A stretch of DNA of 46,607 nucleotides, from contig JAZQYO010000002.1 in NCBI GenBank assembly GCA_045633565.1, forward strand, positions 1 to 46,607, written 5' to 3'. The notes under the pieces were generated by a model. That model was not told the DNA's origin. It was given only the letters and a program-made list of their open reading frames with translations, and made no database searches. Position numbers and translations under genes: made by a program. Positions 6,079 through 15,720 of the stretch are shown in pieces; the stretch's first letter is position 1; the number at the start of each line of letters is the position of its first letter. The DNA is from RGIG7450 sp045633565. Lineage in GTDB: Bacteria; Bacillota; Clostridia; RUG12999.

Positions 6079-7107
6079 GTGCTTAATTTATTGATTATTA
6101 AAACGGAATTTTCACCGGGCATTATTTCTGAATTGTTAAATTTAAAAGATTGCTTAAAATACAATATTAAAGAGATTGATGATGTTTCTAAACTGCCGTT
6201 TTGCAACTGCTGTGATGTTGACTTTATCATAAGTGATGTTGATACGATTTTAAATAATGATGGTGAAATATATTTTAAGATTGCTGAACAGAAACTTACA
6301 TCACGGCTTATTGTAATAGGAAAGATTAAGAATAAAGATAAGTTTTCGGTTTTCTTAAGAAATGGTTTTAGGTGTTGCGTAGAGAATCTCACTAAAGATA
6401 TTGAAAAGATTAATGAGATTTTTGATGAACGAATGAGAGAAAAAGAACGGGAGTTTTCTGTTATGGAAATTTTCACTGACAATTTGTTTATCAAAAAGGT
6501 GAGGACGCATCTTGATAAAGGTGATAGCAGAGCGATTTTGAAACTACTTACACCATGCAATAAAATTTTCCCGGTAAACTTGTTTGTTTTAAAAAGTTAT
6601 TATATCTTGATTATGAAAACTGTTTTTGATTTTGCTGAGGAAAAGGGAGTCAGACATATTGATAAAAAAGATATACTGACGGAAATAATAAATAAAGAAG
6701 ATTATGAATCTTTAAAAGAGTGTGTAGTTAAGAGAATTACCGGAATAACACATCTTGTTGAGGTTAATAAAAACAATCAAAGTAAAATGGTTGCTGAATA
6801 TATCAAGGATTTCATTGATGAAAATTATATGAAACAAGATACAAACCCTGGCAATATTGCGGAAAGGTTTGGTGTATCAAGTTCTTATATTGGGATATTA
6901 TTCAGGGAACAACAAAAGACAACCATTTCCAAATATATTACACAGCTCAGAATTTCAAAAGCAGCTGAGCTTTTAACAGGAACAAAATTACAGATCCAGA
7001 CGATATCAAAAAAAGTTGGTTATAGTGACCAGAACTATTTTGCGCGGATATTTAAAAAACAGACTGGTTTATCACCGGGCGAATACCGCAATAAAAGTTC
7101 ACACTAA
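6079..7107 (+). CDS. AraC-family regulator with receiver-like N-terminus
   Basis: The last ~105 residues (about 235-340) form a complete double helix-turn-helix of the AraC/XylS type, with NPGNIAERFGVSSSYIGILF as the first HTH and the signature S-K-K-V-G-Y-S-D-Q-N-Y-F-A-R-I-F-K-K in the second. Residues 1-125 look like a worn two-component receiver: alternating hydrophobic strands, D-F-I-I-S-D-V-D at the place of the phospho-acceptor Asp, I-V-I-G-K-I at the Thr/Ser strand, and G-F-R-C-C-V-E-N-L-T in place of the K-P strand. The conserved Lys is not evident. No sensor kinase is nearby. The start is GTG 6079 with GGGTGG upstream. It precedes, in the same direction, the SLH/GH88/permease cluster, which it probably controls (inference from position). 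Confidence 0.8.
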   Translation: MLNLLIIKTEFSPGIISELLNLKDCLKYNIKEIDDVSKLPFCNCCDVDFIISDVDTILNNDGEIYFKIAEQKLTSRLIVIGKIKNKDKFSVFLRNGFRCCVENLTKDIEKINEIFDERMREKEREFSVMEIFTDNLFIKKVRTHLDKGDSRAILKLLTPCNKIFPVNLFVLKSYYILIMKTVFDFAEEKGVRHIDKKDILTEIINKEDYESLKECVVKRITGITHLVEVNKNNQSKMVAEYIKDFIDENYMKQDTNPGNIAERFGVSSSYIGILFREQQKTTISKYITQLRISKAAELLTGTKLQIQTISKKVGYSDQNYFARIFKKQTGLSPGEYRNKSSH

Positions 7108-7142
7108 TATGATAAAGTATTTTAATTAAGGTGGAGGTTAAT

Positions 7143-8912
7143 ATGAAAAAATTACTCACAACAGTACTGGTACTTACGATGATCGCAACAGTGTTTTGTG
7201 TATCACCCGTAGTGTATGCGGAAGCAGCTCCTACTATGGCAGTTGTTACAGCTCCTCAGACTGATGCTAACGACCTTATTACAGCAACATTTACTAATGT
7301 TACTGATGCAAGATGGGTTGTTTACTCAATCAAGGATGACACAACAGGTGAATACATATTCATGGATGAAAAACGCGGTTATACAGCGCAGGCGGAAGGT
7401 TTTACTTTTATCTTCAAACCTGAAGAAGAGGAAATTAAAGGTCATGTAGACTTTGTAGCTGAAGCAAAAGTTACAATGGCAGATGGAACTGTTGTTCCTT
7501 TAAGTCAGGCATTTGAATTCCGTTCTTTTGATAACGTTCAGGGTGTTATCAGAGCGATGCTTGCGGGAACCAAAACAATAACAGAAGCTCAGGCTGAAAT
7601 CAACTTTAGAGTACCGACATATTACTCAAGTGATTTTAATAATGCAATAATAACAGCTTTAAATGTAACTTTTGCTGATGAGCTTGCTGCTAATGGTGGT
7701 GTTTACGCAAACGGCGATGCTACAACACATATTGACCAGACTGAATTGGAAAATGCTATAAAAGAAGAAAGTATTATTAATGCATTAAACACTAATGATA
7801 CTACAGTTATCTCCAATATAGTTAATAACTATCCGGCAGATATTGGTATTGAGGCAGCAATTGAATATACCGATCTTTATGCTAACGGAGATAAAGTTGC
7901 AATAATTACTAAACTTGCAGCATACGACTATGCAACAAAAGTTGACTTTGCAAATCAATTTAAAACTGAAAATTACCTTGCGGATCTTTCCACTAAGATG
8001 TTAGGCCAGGTAATTGATTTCCTCAAAATAAACAATAACAAATATTATAAGTATGACACAACAACAACTCTCACAGGCGGAACATTGTTAAATCTTAATT
8101 TTGATAATGCAGGCGGCTTAACTGAACTTATTTCCGGTTCTGACACAAAAGCTGCGTATGCTGAAGATTACATGGCAAAGGGTACATATAATTCTCTTGC
8201 TGATATTGATTCAAGATTTACACAGCTTCTCATAGACCTTCCAAGTGTAAGTGAGCCTGTAGTAAACACTCCGGAAAATGTTCCGACAATTGTTGTTCCT
8301 TCAGGCGGTAACAATGTCGGAGGTTCAGTATCAGTTGGTCTTGTAAATCCTATTGTCGGACAGAATTCCGTTCCTTTTACAGACATTGATGATGTTGATT
8401 GGGCAGGTGAAGCAATCCGTGCTTTATACCGTGAAGGTGTTATTGACGGTGTTTCTGCAAAACAGTTCCAGCCCAATGCGAATGTAACAAGAGAACAGTT
8501 TATTAAGATAATTGTTAATACATTTGGTCTTAAAGGAAACGGCACTGCAACTAAACTTGCTGACGTTGACCAGAATGAGTGGTATGCACCTTTCATTAAT
8601 ACGGCAGTTGAACTTGGTATAATTAACGGTGTAAGTGAAACAGAGTTTGGTATTGGTCAAAACATTACCAGACAGGACATGGCAGTTATCATGTACAGAG
8701 TTGCTAAATATATAGGTAAGGATATTACAGCTAAATCATCCAGAGTGCCTACAGACATGGACACTGCTGATGATTATGCTGATGAAGCTATAATTGCACT
8801 TTATCAGTCAGGTATCGTTAATGGTGTGGCTGATGGTGTATTTGCAGGATGGCAGACAGCAACAAGAGCTCAGGCAGCAAAACTTTGCTATGACCTCAGG
8901 GGGGCAAAATAA
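7143..8912 (+). CDS. S-layer homology (SLH) domain surface protein
   Basis: This is a secreted, wall-associated protein of 589 residues. ATG 7143 follows GGTGGAGG; the GTG at 7131 lies within that site and is not used. A signal peptide (MKKLLTTVLVLTMIATVFC...AEA) is followed by an Ig-like N-terminal domain (~30-125), an alpha/beta middle with no family that I recognise, and a Pro/Gly/Val-rich linker near 375-405. Three C-terminal SLH repeats each end in the T-R-x-Q/D-type motif (VTREQF, ITRQDM, ATRAQA). SLH triplets bind pyruvylated secondary wall polymer. It is followed after 4 bp by the GH88 hydrolase, so the two are co-transcribed. It may anchor or scaffold enzymes at the surface, but carries no visible catalytic domain. 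Confidence 0.88.
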   Translation: MKKLLTTVLVLTMIATVFCVSPVVYAEAAPTMAVVTAPQTDANDLITATFTNVTDARWVVYSIKDDTTGEYIFMDEKRGYTAQAEGFTFIFKPEEEEIKGHVDFVAEAKVTMADGTVVPLSQAFEFRSFDNVQGVIRAMLAGTKTITEAQAEINFRVPTYYSSDFNNAIITALNVTFADELAANGGVYANGDATTHIDQTELENAIKEESIINALNTNDTTVISNIVNNYPADIGIEAAIEYTDLYANGDKVAIITKLAAYDYATKVDFANQFKTENYLADLSTKMLGQVIDFLKINNNKYYKYDTTTTLTGGTLLNLNFDNAGGLTELISGSDTKAAYAEDYMAKGTYNSLADIDSRFTQLLIDLPSVSEPVVNTPENVPTIVVPSGGNNVGGSVSVGLVNPIVGQNSVPFTDIDDVDWAGEAIRALYREGVIDGVSAKQFQPNANVTREQFIKIIVNTFGLKGNGTATKLADVDQNEWYAPFINTAVELGIINGVSETEFGIGQNITRQDMAVIMYRVAKYIGKDITAKSSRVPTDMDTADDYADEAIIALYQSGIVNGVADGVFAGWQTATRAQAAKLCYDLRGAK

Positions 8913-8916
8913 GATA

Positions 8917-10122
8917 ATGGATTTTAAAAAAGCATATGACATTTGCAGAAAAAAGTTTAATGTTCATATGGAAAAATTTCCTGATACAGCACCGGATATA
9001 GGTTCTACAAATGATGGAAATTATTACCCCGAAGGCAAGAGCTTTGAAATGCACCTTGTTAAAAAATGGGTTTGGGAAGGTTCTTTCATAAGTGGTATGG
9101 CTCCCTTATTTTATAAGGAAGAGAAAAATACTGACTTAATGAGATGGGCAAATAAATTCAAGTACGAATATCATAAAAAGATGTTCGGTGATAAAATGAC
9201 TTATATGCATGACCTTGGATTTTTATATATGCCTTACAGCGTTGAACTTTACAGACTTACCGGTGACCCGATGCATAGAGATGCAGCAATTAAAGCGGCA
9301 GACGAGCTATGTAAACGTTTTGACATAAAGGGCGGATACATTGAGGCATGGTCAGAACTTGATGGTAGTGAAATGAATCATCGATGGATGATAGCAGATT
9401 CAACAATGAATGTTTCACTTTTGTTCTGGGCATGGCAGGAAACAGGCAAATTCTATTATAAGGATATTGCTGAAGCGCATCTGTTAAATGTTGAAAAACA
9501 TATCATAAGAGATGATTGGTCTGTTGCTCATGCATTTAAATTTTATGAAGACGGATCACCCAAGTATGAACAGAACAGCTGTGGATTTACAGAAGGTTCA
9601 CACTGGGCGAGAGGTACAGGATGGGTTGTATACGGTCTGGCAATTGCCGCAGCGTATACCGGAAACAAACACTATCTTGAGCTTTCGAAAAATGTTTTGA
9701 ATAAATGGATAGACGAAAACAATAAAAATAACCAAAACCTTATTCCGGTTTGGGACTTCAGACTTCCTGAAGAAATGCCGGCAAGAGGTTGTGGTGTTAA
9801 AGGAACCCGTTGGAATTGGGATGAGACAGATAAAGCTAATCTGGCATATAATATTGACACGTCAGCATCGGCAATTATGTGTTGCGCAATTCAGCTTATA
9901 AATGAGCTTGAACCCAATGAACAACTGATGAATTATTCAGATAAAATGCTTCAGAGTCTTTGTGACAATTATCTGGACAGAGACGAAAGCAAACCAGCAT
10001 TTTTAAGTCACTCCAACGGACACATGTGTTATTCAACATACGGTGACTGGTTCTTTTTGGAAGCACTTGCAAAGAGAGCTTTTAAAACACCGGACTGTTG
10101 GTACAGACAAAAAAGTAATTAA
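8917..10122 (+). CDS. GH88 unsaturated glucuronyl hydrolase
   Basis: The enzyme removes the 4,5-unsaturated uronic acid that polysaccharide lyases leave on oligosaccharide ends, by hydration of the vinyl ether. Both family acids are in place: D99 in MHDLGF and D161 in IADSTMNVSLLFWAW, followed by the H-A-F and S-H-W-A-R-G-T-G-W segments of the (alpha/alpha)6 barrel. With 401 residues it has the usual length. ATG 8917 is preceded by CAGGGGGG; the frame runs further upstream into the SLH gene but that part is not protein-like for this family. There is no signal peptide, so it acts in the cytoplasm on imported oligosaccharides. GH88 is favoured over GH105 by these motifs. Substrate (pectin-, alginate- or glycosaminoglycan-derived) is not known. 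Confidence 0.9.
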   Translation: MDFKKAYDICRKKFNVHMEKFPDTAPDIGSTNDGNYYPEGKSFEMHLVKKWVWEGSFISGMAPLFYKEEKNTDLMRWANKFKYEYHKKMFGDKMTYMHDLGFLYMPYSVELYRLTGDPMHRDAAIKAADELCKRFDIKGGYIEAWSELDGSEMNHRWMIADSTMNVSLLFWAWQETGKFYYKDIAEAHLLNVEKHIIRDDWSVAHAFKFYEDGSPKYEQNSCGFTEGSHWARGTGWVVYGLAIAAAYTGNKHYLELSKNVLNKWIDENNKNNQNLIPVWDFRLPEEMPARGCGVKGTRWNWDETDKANLAYNIDTSASAIMCCAIQLINELEPNEQLMNYSDKMLQSLCDNYLDRDESKPAFLSHSNGHMCYSTYGDWFFLEALAKRAFKTPDCWYRQKSN

Positions 10123-10181
10123 TTCAATATATAAAAACTAATCAAACTTAGTCTGCGAGATGCAGAAGAAAGGGGACTACA

Positions 10182-13100
10182 ATGAAAATTAAAAGAATTC
10201 TTTCACTGTTAGTTGCACTTACGCTTGTATGTTCATTTATGACAATGACAAATGTACAGGCTGCTGAAGATGAGTTTGCGATACTTTCCTCATTAGGTAT
10301 TATGACAGACTTCAGCGATGACACAACACCTATTACAAGATATCAGCTTGCTGAAATCGCAGTTCAGCTTACAGGTATCACACCCGATGGAAACGGTGAT
10401 CCTGTATATCCTGACATACCGGCAAAACATAAGTATTTCCCGGTTGTTAATGCGGTAACAAACGAAGGCCTCATGGGCGGACTTGCTGACGGTTCTTTCT
10501 CACCTGACGCAAAAGCATCAGCAATGGACGGCGGTCGTATGCTTCTTGCTGAACTTGGCTATACAGCTTTTGCTGCACAGGCTGGTTGGACAGACGCACA
10601 GTACAACAGTAAGGTTCAGAGTCTTGGACTTATGAACGGTGTTGATGCTTCTGAAGGACTTACATACTCCGGTATTGGTAAAATGATGATTAATATGCTT
10701 ACCAAAAAGGTTATGGAAATTGTATCCATTAACTCTGAAGGTATTGAGTTTAAAGAAAGCAACCTTACATACATAGAATCAAAATATGGTTACAAAATCA
10801 GAACAGGTATTTTGCAGGCAGCAGGTTCATCCAGTATATCAACTGCTATACCTGTTACAGATAAACAGGTAGTAATCGATGGCGTTCTTTATAAAACAGA
10901 AGGCCAGGATTTATCACGTTATGTTGGTTATAATGTAAAATTCATTGTTACAAGTGAATTTGAAGATGGTAAAGTTATTCATGTTGAAAAATATAAAGGT
11001 TCAGAAGAACTTGTTTTAGATGCAGATGATATTATTTCATACAGCAACTATACATATACCTATAAAGACGAAAAAGGTTCTACTGAAGTTGTATCCTTCC
11101 CGTCTACATCAAGATTTATTGTTAACGGTCGTAATATGGCTTCATATGACGCACGTTACTTTACACCGGATCTTGGTAGCGTAACTCTTATTGATACAAA
11201 TGCAGACAGTGTATATGATATTGTTAATATTACTTCAAAAGTGTATGTAAAAATCGGTGGTTCAACAGCTACAGCTATCAGTAACGGTTGGACAAGTGAA
11301 GCATACGATACAAGAAATAAGACAACCTATATCACAAATGAGGGTAAATCTGCTGAAATTACATCATTGGAAGTTGGTTCTTATGCAGAACTTTTAATGG
11401 ATAGAATTATTTTCAGCACAGTTGAAGGCAATGAAATTGTAAAACCTGACGAAGCTAATGCCGAAATATTAAAAATGGATGTTCTTGGCGATACAACCAA
11501 AGTAACAGGTACTATCAATACAAGAAGAACCGATGCAGTTGGTATTGATGGCAAAATTTATAAATTCAGTAAATATTATCATGACCTTGTTAAGAGTGAT
11601 TATGTAGATCAGGTTGCTCTCGGCTCAACAGCGACAATTGTTCTTAATAATAAAGAACAGATTATTGATATAATTGATGTTGTATCTTCATATAGTGATG
11701 AAAGCATAATCAAAACATACGGTTATATGACAAAACTTAATCCTGCCCGTGGCGAAGATGGCCAGGCAATTGTAAGAATAGTTGATTTTACAACGCTTGA
11801 AGAAATTCCTTACGAAACAGCTAAAGAATGTAAAGTAAATGGCGTTGAATTCAATTATGGTAATGCTGCAACATTTGGCGCAGGAACAAATACCTCTTTC
11901 TATCTGCCGGATGGCAACTTCAAACATCAGCCTGTAAGATTTGTACTCGATGAAGAAGGAAGAATTACAGATCTTTATCTTGCTGTTGACCGTTCACGTC
12001 AGTATGTTACAAACCATATTCTTCCGCTTACAAAAGCAGACTACACTCCTACAACAACAATTGATTACTATGCTACATCAGGAGCAAACAAAGTTTTAAA
12101 CCCCGATTATGACCCCAAATATGCCGGTTATGATGACAACAACTTTACTCTTGATAAAGACGGTTACATTGGTGTATATGATAAATCATTTGACGGTCTG
12201 TACACTGTAAAAGATGATACCATTAAGGTTTCAATTCCTGTAGATATGGCTATTGATGGTTCCGGTGCTACACTCGGCGAAACAGATACAGAACATTATA
12301 ATGCATTCGCTAATGTTCAGGACCCGCAGTACTGGACAATCAGTTACTCTGGAAACCCGGAAAGATCAGCTATGGCATCCAATGACTTTATGACCAACAA
12401 TGCTGACTACAAAGGTTCTTACATGGCAGTTTATGACGCAGATGAAAACTATGTACCGGGTATTGCCATTAAATATATAAAATCTGCACCTAAAGGTGAT
12501 GGTACAGCTGTACTCAGCGGTGTACAGATGGGTGACGCAAGATACGAAAATAGTTATCGTTACTGGTATATAACAAATGTTGAGTCAGTTTTTGATGAAA
12601 AAACCTCTGAAGAGAAATTAGAAGTAACAGCAAAAGCAGCTACAAGAGACGGTGTTGAAACAAGTAAATTTACTGTTGTTAACAATATTCTCGAAACAGG
12701 TCAGCAGAACAAGCGTAAGGTTGCAGGCTACACTTTTAAAAATGATATGGATAATCCTGGCGACTATATGATAGCAAGTACGGCATATGCTATTGATTGG
12801 AACAGCCTTAAAAAAGGCGATATAATCGAAGTTAGACGAGATGCTGCAGGTTATGTAAGTGGTTTCAGACACGCTGTTGACGGAGATATAATTAAAGATT
12901 ATGACAGTCTCCAGTGCGGAAACATTTACAGGTCATCATGGGGCAGTGAAGTTGCTGCAATTACTGTTAACCTTGCTTACTGTATAAAAGCAGGCGGTGA
13001 AGAAAACGGTCTTATTGTTGACCTTGGCGGACCTAATGCTGAATTATCCAGTCTCAAAAAGATTGATACTCTTGACTACAAGGTTGGTGGTTACCTCTCT

Positions 13101-13241
13101 ATTCAGGGTGCTGGAATGATTATTAACTTAAGTTCAGGTCAGTGTACAAAAGCAACACTCGACGATGTTAAAGTTGGTGACTATGTTCTTTACAGAAAGA
13201 ACTATGGTACTGCTGTAGAAGTATTTATTCTCAGACCTTAA
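10182..13241 (+). CDS. Large S-layer homology domain protein (1,019 residues)
   Basis: A signal peptide (residues 1-28, ending VQAA) is followed by three SLH-like repeats at the N-terminus (about 30-180: ILSSLGIM...ITRYQLAEIAV, VVNAVTNEGLMGGLADGSFSP, then a weaker third). This is the reverse layout of the SLH protein encoded upstream. The remaining ~830 residues are beta-rich, Tyr/Asp/Gly-rich repeats of roughly small-barrel size, with K-V-D/I-G-x-Y-V-L-Y-R near the end. I recognise no enzyme family. It looks like a structural surface protein. The start is ATG 10182 with AAAGGGG upstream. A hairpin-forming 60-bp gap separates it from GH88, and a strong terminator follows it, so it may end one transcript or be the most highly read gene in it. 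Confidence 0.82.
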   Translation: MKIKRILSLLVALTLVCSFMTMTNVQAAEDEFAILSSLGIMTDFSDDTTPITRYQLAEIAVQLTGITPDGNGDPVYPDIPAKHKYFPVVNAVTNEGLMGGLADGSFSPDAKASAMDGGRMLLAELGYTAFAAQAGWTDAQYNSKVQSLGLMNGVDASEGLTYSGIGKMMINMLTKKVMEIVSINSEGIEFKESNLTYIESKYGYKIRTGILQAAGSSSISTAIPVTDKQVVIDGVLYKTEGQDLSRYVGYNVKFIVTSEFEDGKVIHVEKYKGSEELVLDADDIISYSNYTYTYKDEKGSTEVVSFPSTSRFIVNGRNMASYDARYFTPDLGSVTLIDTNADSVYDIVNITSKVYVKIGGSTATAISNGWTSEAYDTRNKTTYITNEGKSAEITSLEVGSYAELLMDRIIFSTVEGNEIVKPDEANAEILKMDVLGDTTKVTGTINTRRTDAVGIDGKIYKFSKYYHDLVKSDYVDQVALGSTATIVLNNKEQIIDIIDVVSSYSDESIIKTYGYMTKLNPARGEDGQAIVRIVDFTTLEEIPYETAKECKVNGVEFNYGNAATFGAGTNTSFYLPDGNFKHQPVRFVLDEEGRITDLYLAVDRSRQYVTNHILPLTKADYTPTTTIDYYATSGANKVLNPDYDPKYAGYDDNNFTLDKDGYIGVYDKSFDGLYTVKDDTIKVSIPVDMAIDGSGATLGETDTEHYNAFANVQDPQYWTISYSGNPERSAMASNDFMTNNADYKGSYMAVYDADENYVPGIAIKYIKSAPKGDGTAVLSGVQMGDARYENSYRYWYITNVESVFDEKTSEEKLEVTAKAATRDGVETSKFTVVNNILETGQQNKRKVAGYTFKNDMDNPGDYMIASTAYAIDWNSLKKGDIIEVRRDAAGYVSGFRHAVDGDIIKDYDSLQCGNIYRSSWGSEVAAITVNLAYCIKAGGEENGLIVDLGGPNAELSSLKKIDTLDYKVGGYLSIQGAGMIINLSSGQCTKATLDDVKVGDYVLYRKNYGTAVEVFILRP

Positions 13242-13303
13242 CAGATAGATACATTAAATTTAACAGCCTTTAATGGCTGATAAGTTCAAAAACTCCTCTT
13301 TAA

Positions 13304-13334
13304 AAAAGACGGACGTTTAAGGTCCGTCTTTTCC
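13304..13334 (+). terminator. Rho-independent terminator inside the surface cluster
   Basis: An 11-bp perfect stem, AAAAGACGGAC (13304-13314) with GTCCGTCTTTT (13322-13332), ends in a T-run. A second small hairpin (TTCCCC-AAA-GGGGAA, 13329-13343) overlaps its end. It separates the large SLH gene from the next secreted protein and probably reduces read-through. Confidence 0.75.
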
Positions 13335-13407
13335 CCAAAGGGGAATTAACCAAGAAAAATAATGCCTAGTTTCAGGCTTCCGAATAAATATATAGGAGGA
13401 AAAAATT

Positions 13408-14904
13408 ATGAGAATGAAAAGAATTTTGTCACTCATGCTTGCGACATTAATACTTGCATCTATGACAATTTCTGTTTCAGCTGCATCTAAAGTATATCTT
13501 TATGAAGATTTCAGCAGTTATGAAACTATCAGAGACTTTATAGTTACAATGCAGGAAATGGATGAGCGTAGTACAGCAGGTGCAATAAGACAGCGTGATG
13601 CCGGAAGAAATTTCACTTTTGGTGCATCCAATGGTGTTGGTGACCTTGCAAATGCTGATGCTTCAACAATAACAGCATCATTTGAGACGAGCAGTGGAAT
13701 TAAATGGTTTGAATTTTATAATCATGATGTTGTAAGAACCGAAACCGTTGCAAATATGACAAACAGCGTTTTTTATGTTCTATCTGATGATACATGGGAT
13801 TACACAGATAACAAAGATGAAATTTTTATTGTTTCTTATGACTTTAAAGTTGTACCTCCGGCAGAGCCCATTAAGTCTGGAGATAAGACAACAAGTTATA
13901 GTATGGCTACTATTTGGGCAACAGATGGTGAAACATCTTCCGTGGAGGACTCATGGTTTGCTATTGAAAGACCGGCGAATCAGACATATATTGATTTAAT
14001 TCCGTATAAAGATGCAAACAAAAACGAAAGCGAAAGATTTACATTAACTGCTAATGAACCATATAAACTGGCTGTTGGTTTTAACTACGCTTATGCGGCT
14101 GATGAAGTTACACCTTTAAATTATCCTTATAAATCTATAGCTGTTAATGGTGAAGTAATTCAGAATAGTACAAATCCAGGCCAAGCAAAAAATACTTTTA
14201 CAAACCTTCTTGGTATTAAATTATTACCTAACGCATATATGGGTGAGCATATTGCAAACGTTAAAATGTACACGGTAGATAGTGCATTTGCTGTTTCAGC
14301 TCTTGACGATACAATTGGTATATTAGATAAAATTACTGTTAAATTCTCACATCCAATATATGAATCAAGTTTTGACAAAGAGGACTTAATTGTTCGTAAA
14401 GCCGGTGGTTCTGCAATCAGCAATGTAAGCTATGATGTAAGTGATGTTAGAACTGTAGTTGATGAGTCAACTGATGAAATTTATTCTGCGTTTGATATAT
14501 CTTTTAAATACGGACTTGAACCGAATGCTTCGTACGAAATTGTTGTTCCTAACACTGTTAAAAATGAAATTGGTACAACAATTTCAAATAATGTAGCAAC
14601 CTTCAGCACAGAAAACCCTGCTAACACAATTTCTTCTTTTGTTACTGATACAGGAGCTACAACATTTACTGCAGGTATGAATACATTTACTGCAACAGCC
14701 GGCGTAGGTAATGCTCGTGCATACCTCATTGTTGGTATTTACAACGGTGACGTTCTTGAAAGTTATACATTTGCGACAGCAAGTGAAGGTGAAACACTTT
14801 CTTTTAGTTCAGAAATTGAATCAGGTAAAACAGTTAAAGCATTCAGTGCAGGTGAACTTATTAACCTTTCAGCACTTTCAGCTGTTTCAAGCATAACAGA
14901 ATAA
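13408..14904 (+). CDS. Secreted protein with jelly-roll-like and SbsA Ig-like domains
   Basis: The 498-residue protein has a signal peptide (about 1-26, MRMKRILSLMLATLILASM...SAA). Residues ~30-290 begin Y-L-Y-E-D-F-S-S-Y and are beta-rich, as in concanavalin-like carbohydrate-binding or LamG-type domains. Residues ~295-405 look like a bacterial Ig-like domain of the SbsA/Big_5 type (D-K-I-T-V-K-F-S-H-P-I, L-E-P-N-A-S-Y-E-I-V-V-P-N). The last ~90 residues are another beta domain, with V-K-A-F near the end, comparable to the C-terminus of the next protein. There is no SLH repeat, lipobox or sortase signal, so it may be released or held by protein contacts. The start is ATG 13408 with AGGAGG upstream. 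It sits 13 bp before the next secreted protein. Ligand unknown. Confidence 0.72.
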   Translation: MRMKRILSLMLATLILASMTISVSAASKVYLYEDFSSYETIRDFIVTMQEMDERSTAGAIRQRDAGRNFTFGASNGVGDLANADASTITASFETSSGIKWFEFYNHDVVRTETVANMTNSVFYVLSDDTWDYTDNKDEIFIVSYDFKVVPPAEPIKSGDKTTSYSMATIWATDGETSSVEDSWFAIERPANQTYIDLIPYKDANKNESERFTLTANEPYKLAVGFNYAYAADEVTPLNYPYKSIAVNGEVIQNSTNPGQAKNTFTNLLGIKLLPNAYMGEHIANVKMYTVDSAFAVSALDDTIGILDKITVKFSHPIYESSFDKEDLIVRKAGGSAISNVSYDVSDVRTVVDESTDEIYSAFDISFKYGLEPNASYEIVVPNTVKNEIGTTISNNVATFSTENPANTISSFVTDTGATTFTAGMNTFTATAGVGNARAYLIVGIYNGDVLESYTFATASEGETLSFSSEIESGKTVKAFSAGELINLSALSAVSSITE

Positions 14905-14917
14905 GGAGGAAAAGAAA

Positions 14918-15682
14918 ATGAAAAAATTACTTTGTTTAGCTTTTGCGCTTATCTTAACCCTTTCATTTACAGCATTTGCCTCCGAATTTATTTGTGTTAA
15001 AACATCTGTTGACGGTGCATCTGTAATTTGGGCAAAAGAAAAATCAATCTCAATTGAATTCAGCCAGGAAGTTAACAATGTTGTTGTTAACGTTACAGAA
15101 AATGGCGAAATATTTAATGACTTTAATGCTACAAGAAATCTTGAAAACACAAAAGTAGTTGATGTTGTATTTGACAACGATCTTGAATATGGTGCAACAT
15201 ACGTAATTGACTTCAGTGGTTGTGTTGCCACGGGTGATATTCCTCTTACAGGTAGCAAAACATTTCATACTTTCACAGTTGAAGCTGCTCCCGTAGTTGA
15301 AGTTACATCTGCTTCCATTTTAAATGGTATTGGTACCGGTACAATTACAACAGCTGATGAACTTTCAGCTAACGATACAGTTCAGGGGTTTGTTGTTAAT
15401 CTTAAAAATAATGACTATACTGAAGCAAAATCTGTTGCAGTTTTCGGTGCTATTTATGATTCAAATGGTACACTTATTAAGGTAGTTACCTCAGAAAAAA
15501 CAATTGCAGCAGATACTGAAGACACGGTTGGTCTTGGCACAGTAATTCCCAGCGTTGATGTTAAATCCGCTGACCCTTATGTTTCAGTTGCAGTTGCAGG
15601 CGGCAAAGCTAAATTATTTATTTGGAATAGCGTAGCAGATAAAAGCCCGTATGTTGGCTCAATCACATTCGATATTCAATAA
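14918..15682 (+). CDS. Small secreted Ig-like protein
   Basis: The 254-residue protein has a signal peptide (MKKLLCLAFALILTLSFTAFA) and two beta domains. Residues ~22-125 look like an SbsA/Big_5 Ig-like domain (S-I-S-I-E-F-S-Q-E-V, Y-G-A-T-Y-V-I-D-F). Residues ~130-254 contain A-I-Y-D-S-N-G-T-L and K-L-F-I-W-N-S-V, a pattern that I associate with the C-terminal accessory domain of many clostridial polysaccharide-degrading enzymes. ATG 14918 follows TAAGGAGG and overlaps nothing. It is next to the permease genes where a solute-binding lipoprotein would be expected, but there is no lipobox Cys and the fold is not that of a binding protein. It may be a surface or adhesion component. The protein is unusually Val/Thr/Ala-rich. 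Confidence 0.7.
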   Translation: MKKLLCLAFALILTLSFTAFASEFICVKTSVDGASVIWAKEKSISIEFSQEVNNVVVNVTENGEIFNDFNATRNLENTKVVDVVFDNDLEYGATYVIDFSGCVATGDIPLTGSKTFHTFTVEAAPVVEVTSASILNGIGTGTITTADELSANDTVQGFVVNLKNNDYTEAKSVAVFGAIYDSNGTLIKVVTSEKTIAADTEDTVGLGTVIPSVDVKSADPYVSVAVAGGKAKLFIWNSVADKSPYVGSITFDIQ

Positions 15683-15720
15683 TTTTAAAATTGCCGTAAA
15701 TATTAAAATGACTGACGGTT

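Noticed and set aside
8794..8916. Longer N-terminus for the GH88 hydrolase
   Set aside because: The extension overlaps the SLH domain of the gene before it, is unlike GH88 starts, and ATG 8917 has a strong ribosome site.
14918..15682. Small secreted protein as the missing solute-binding protein
   Set aside because: It has no lipobox, is much shorter than a CUT1 binding protein (~450-550 residues) and is made of Ig-like beta domains.
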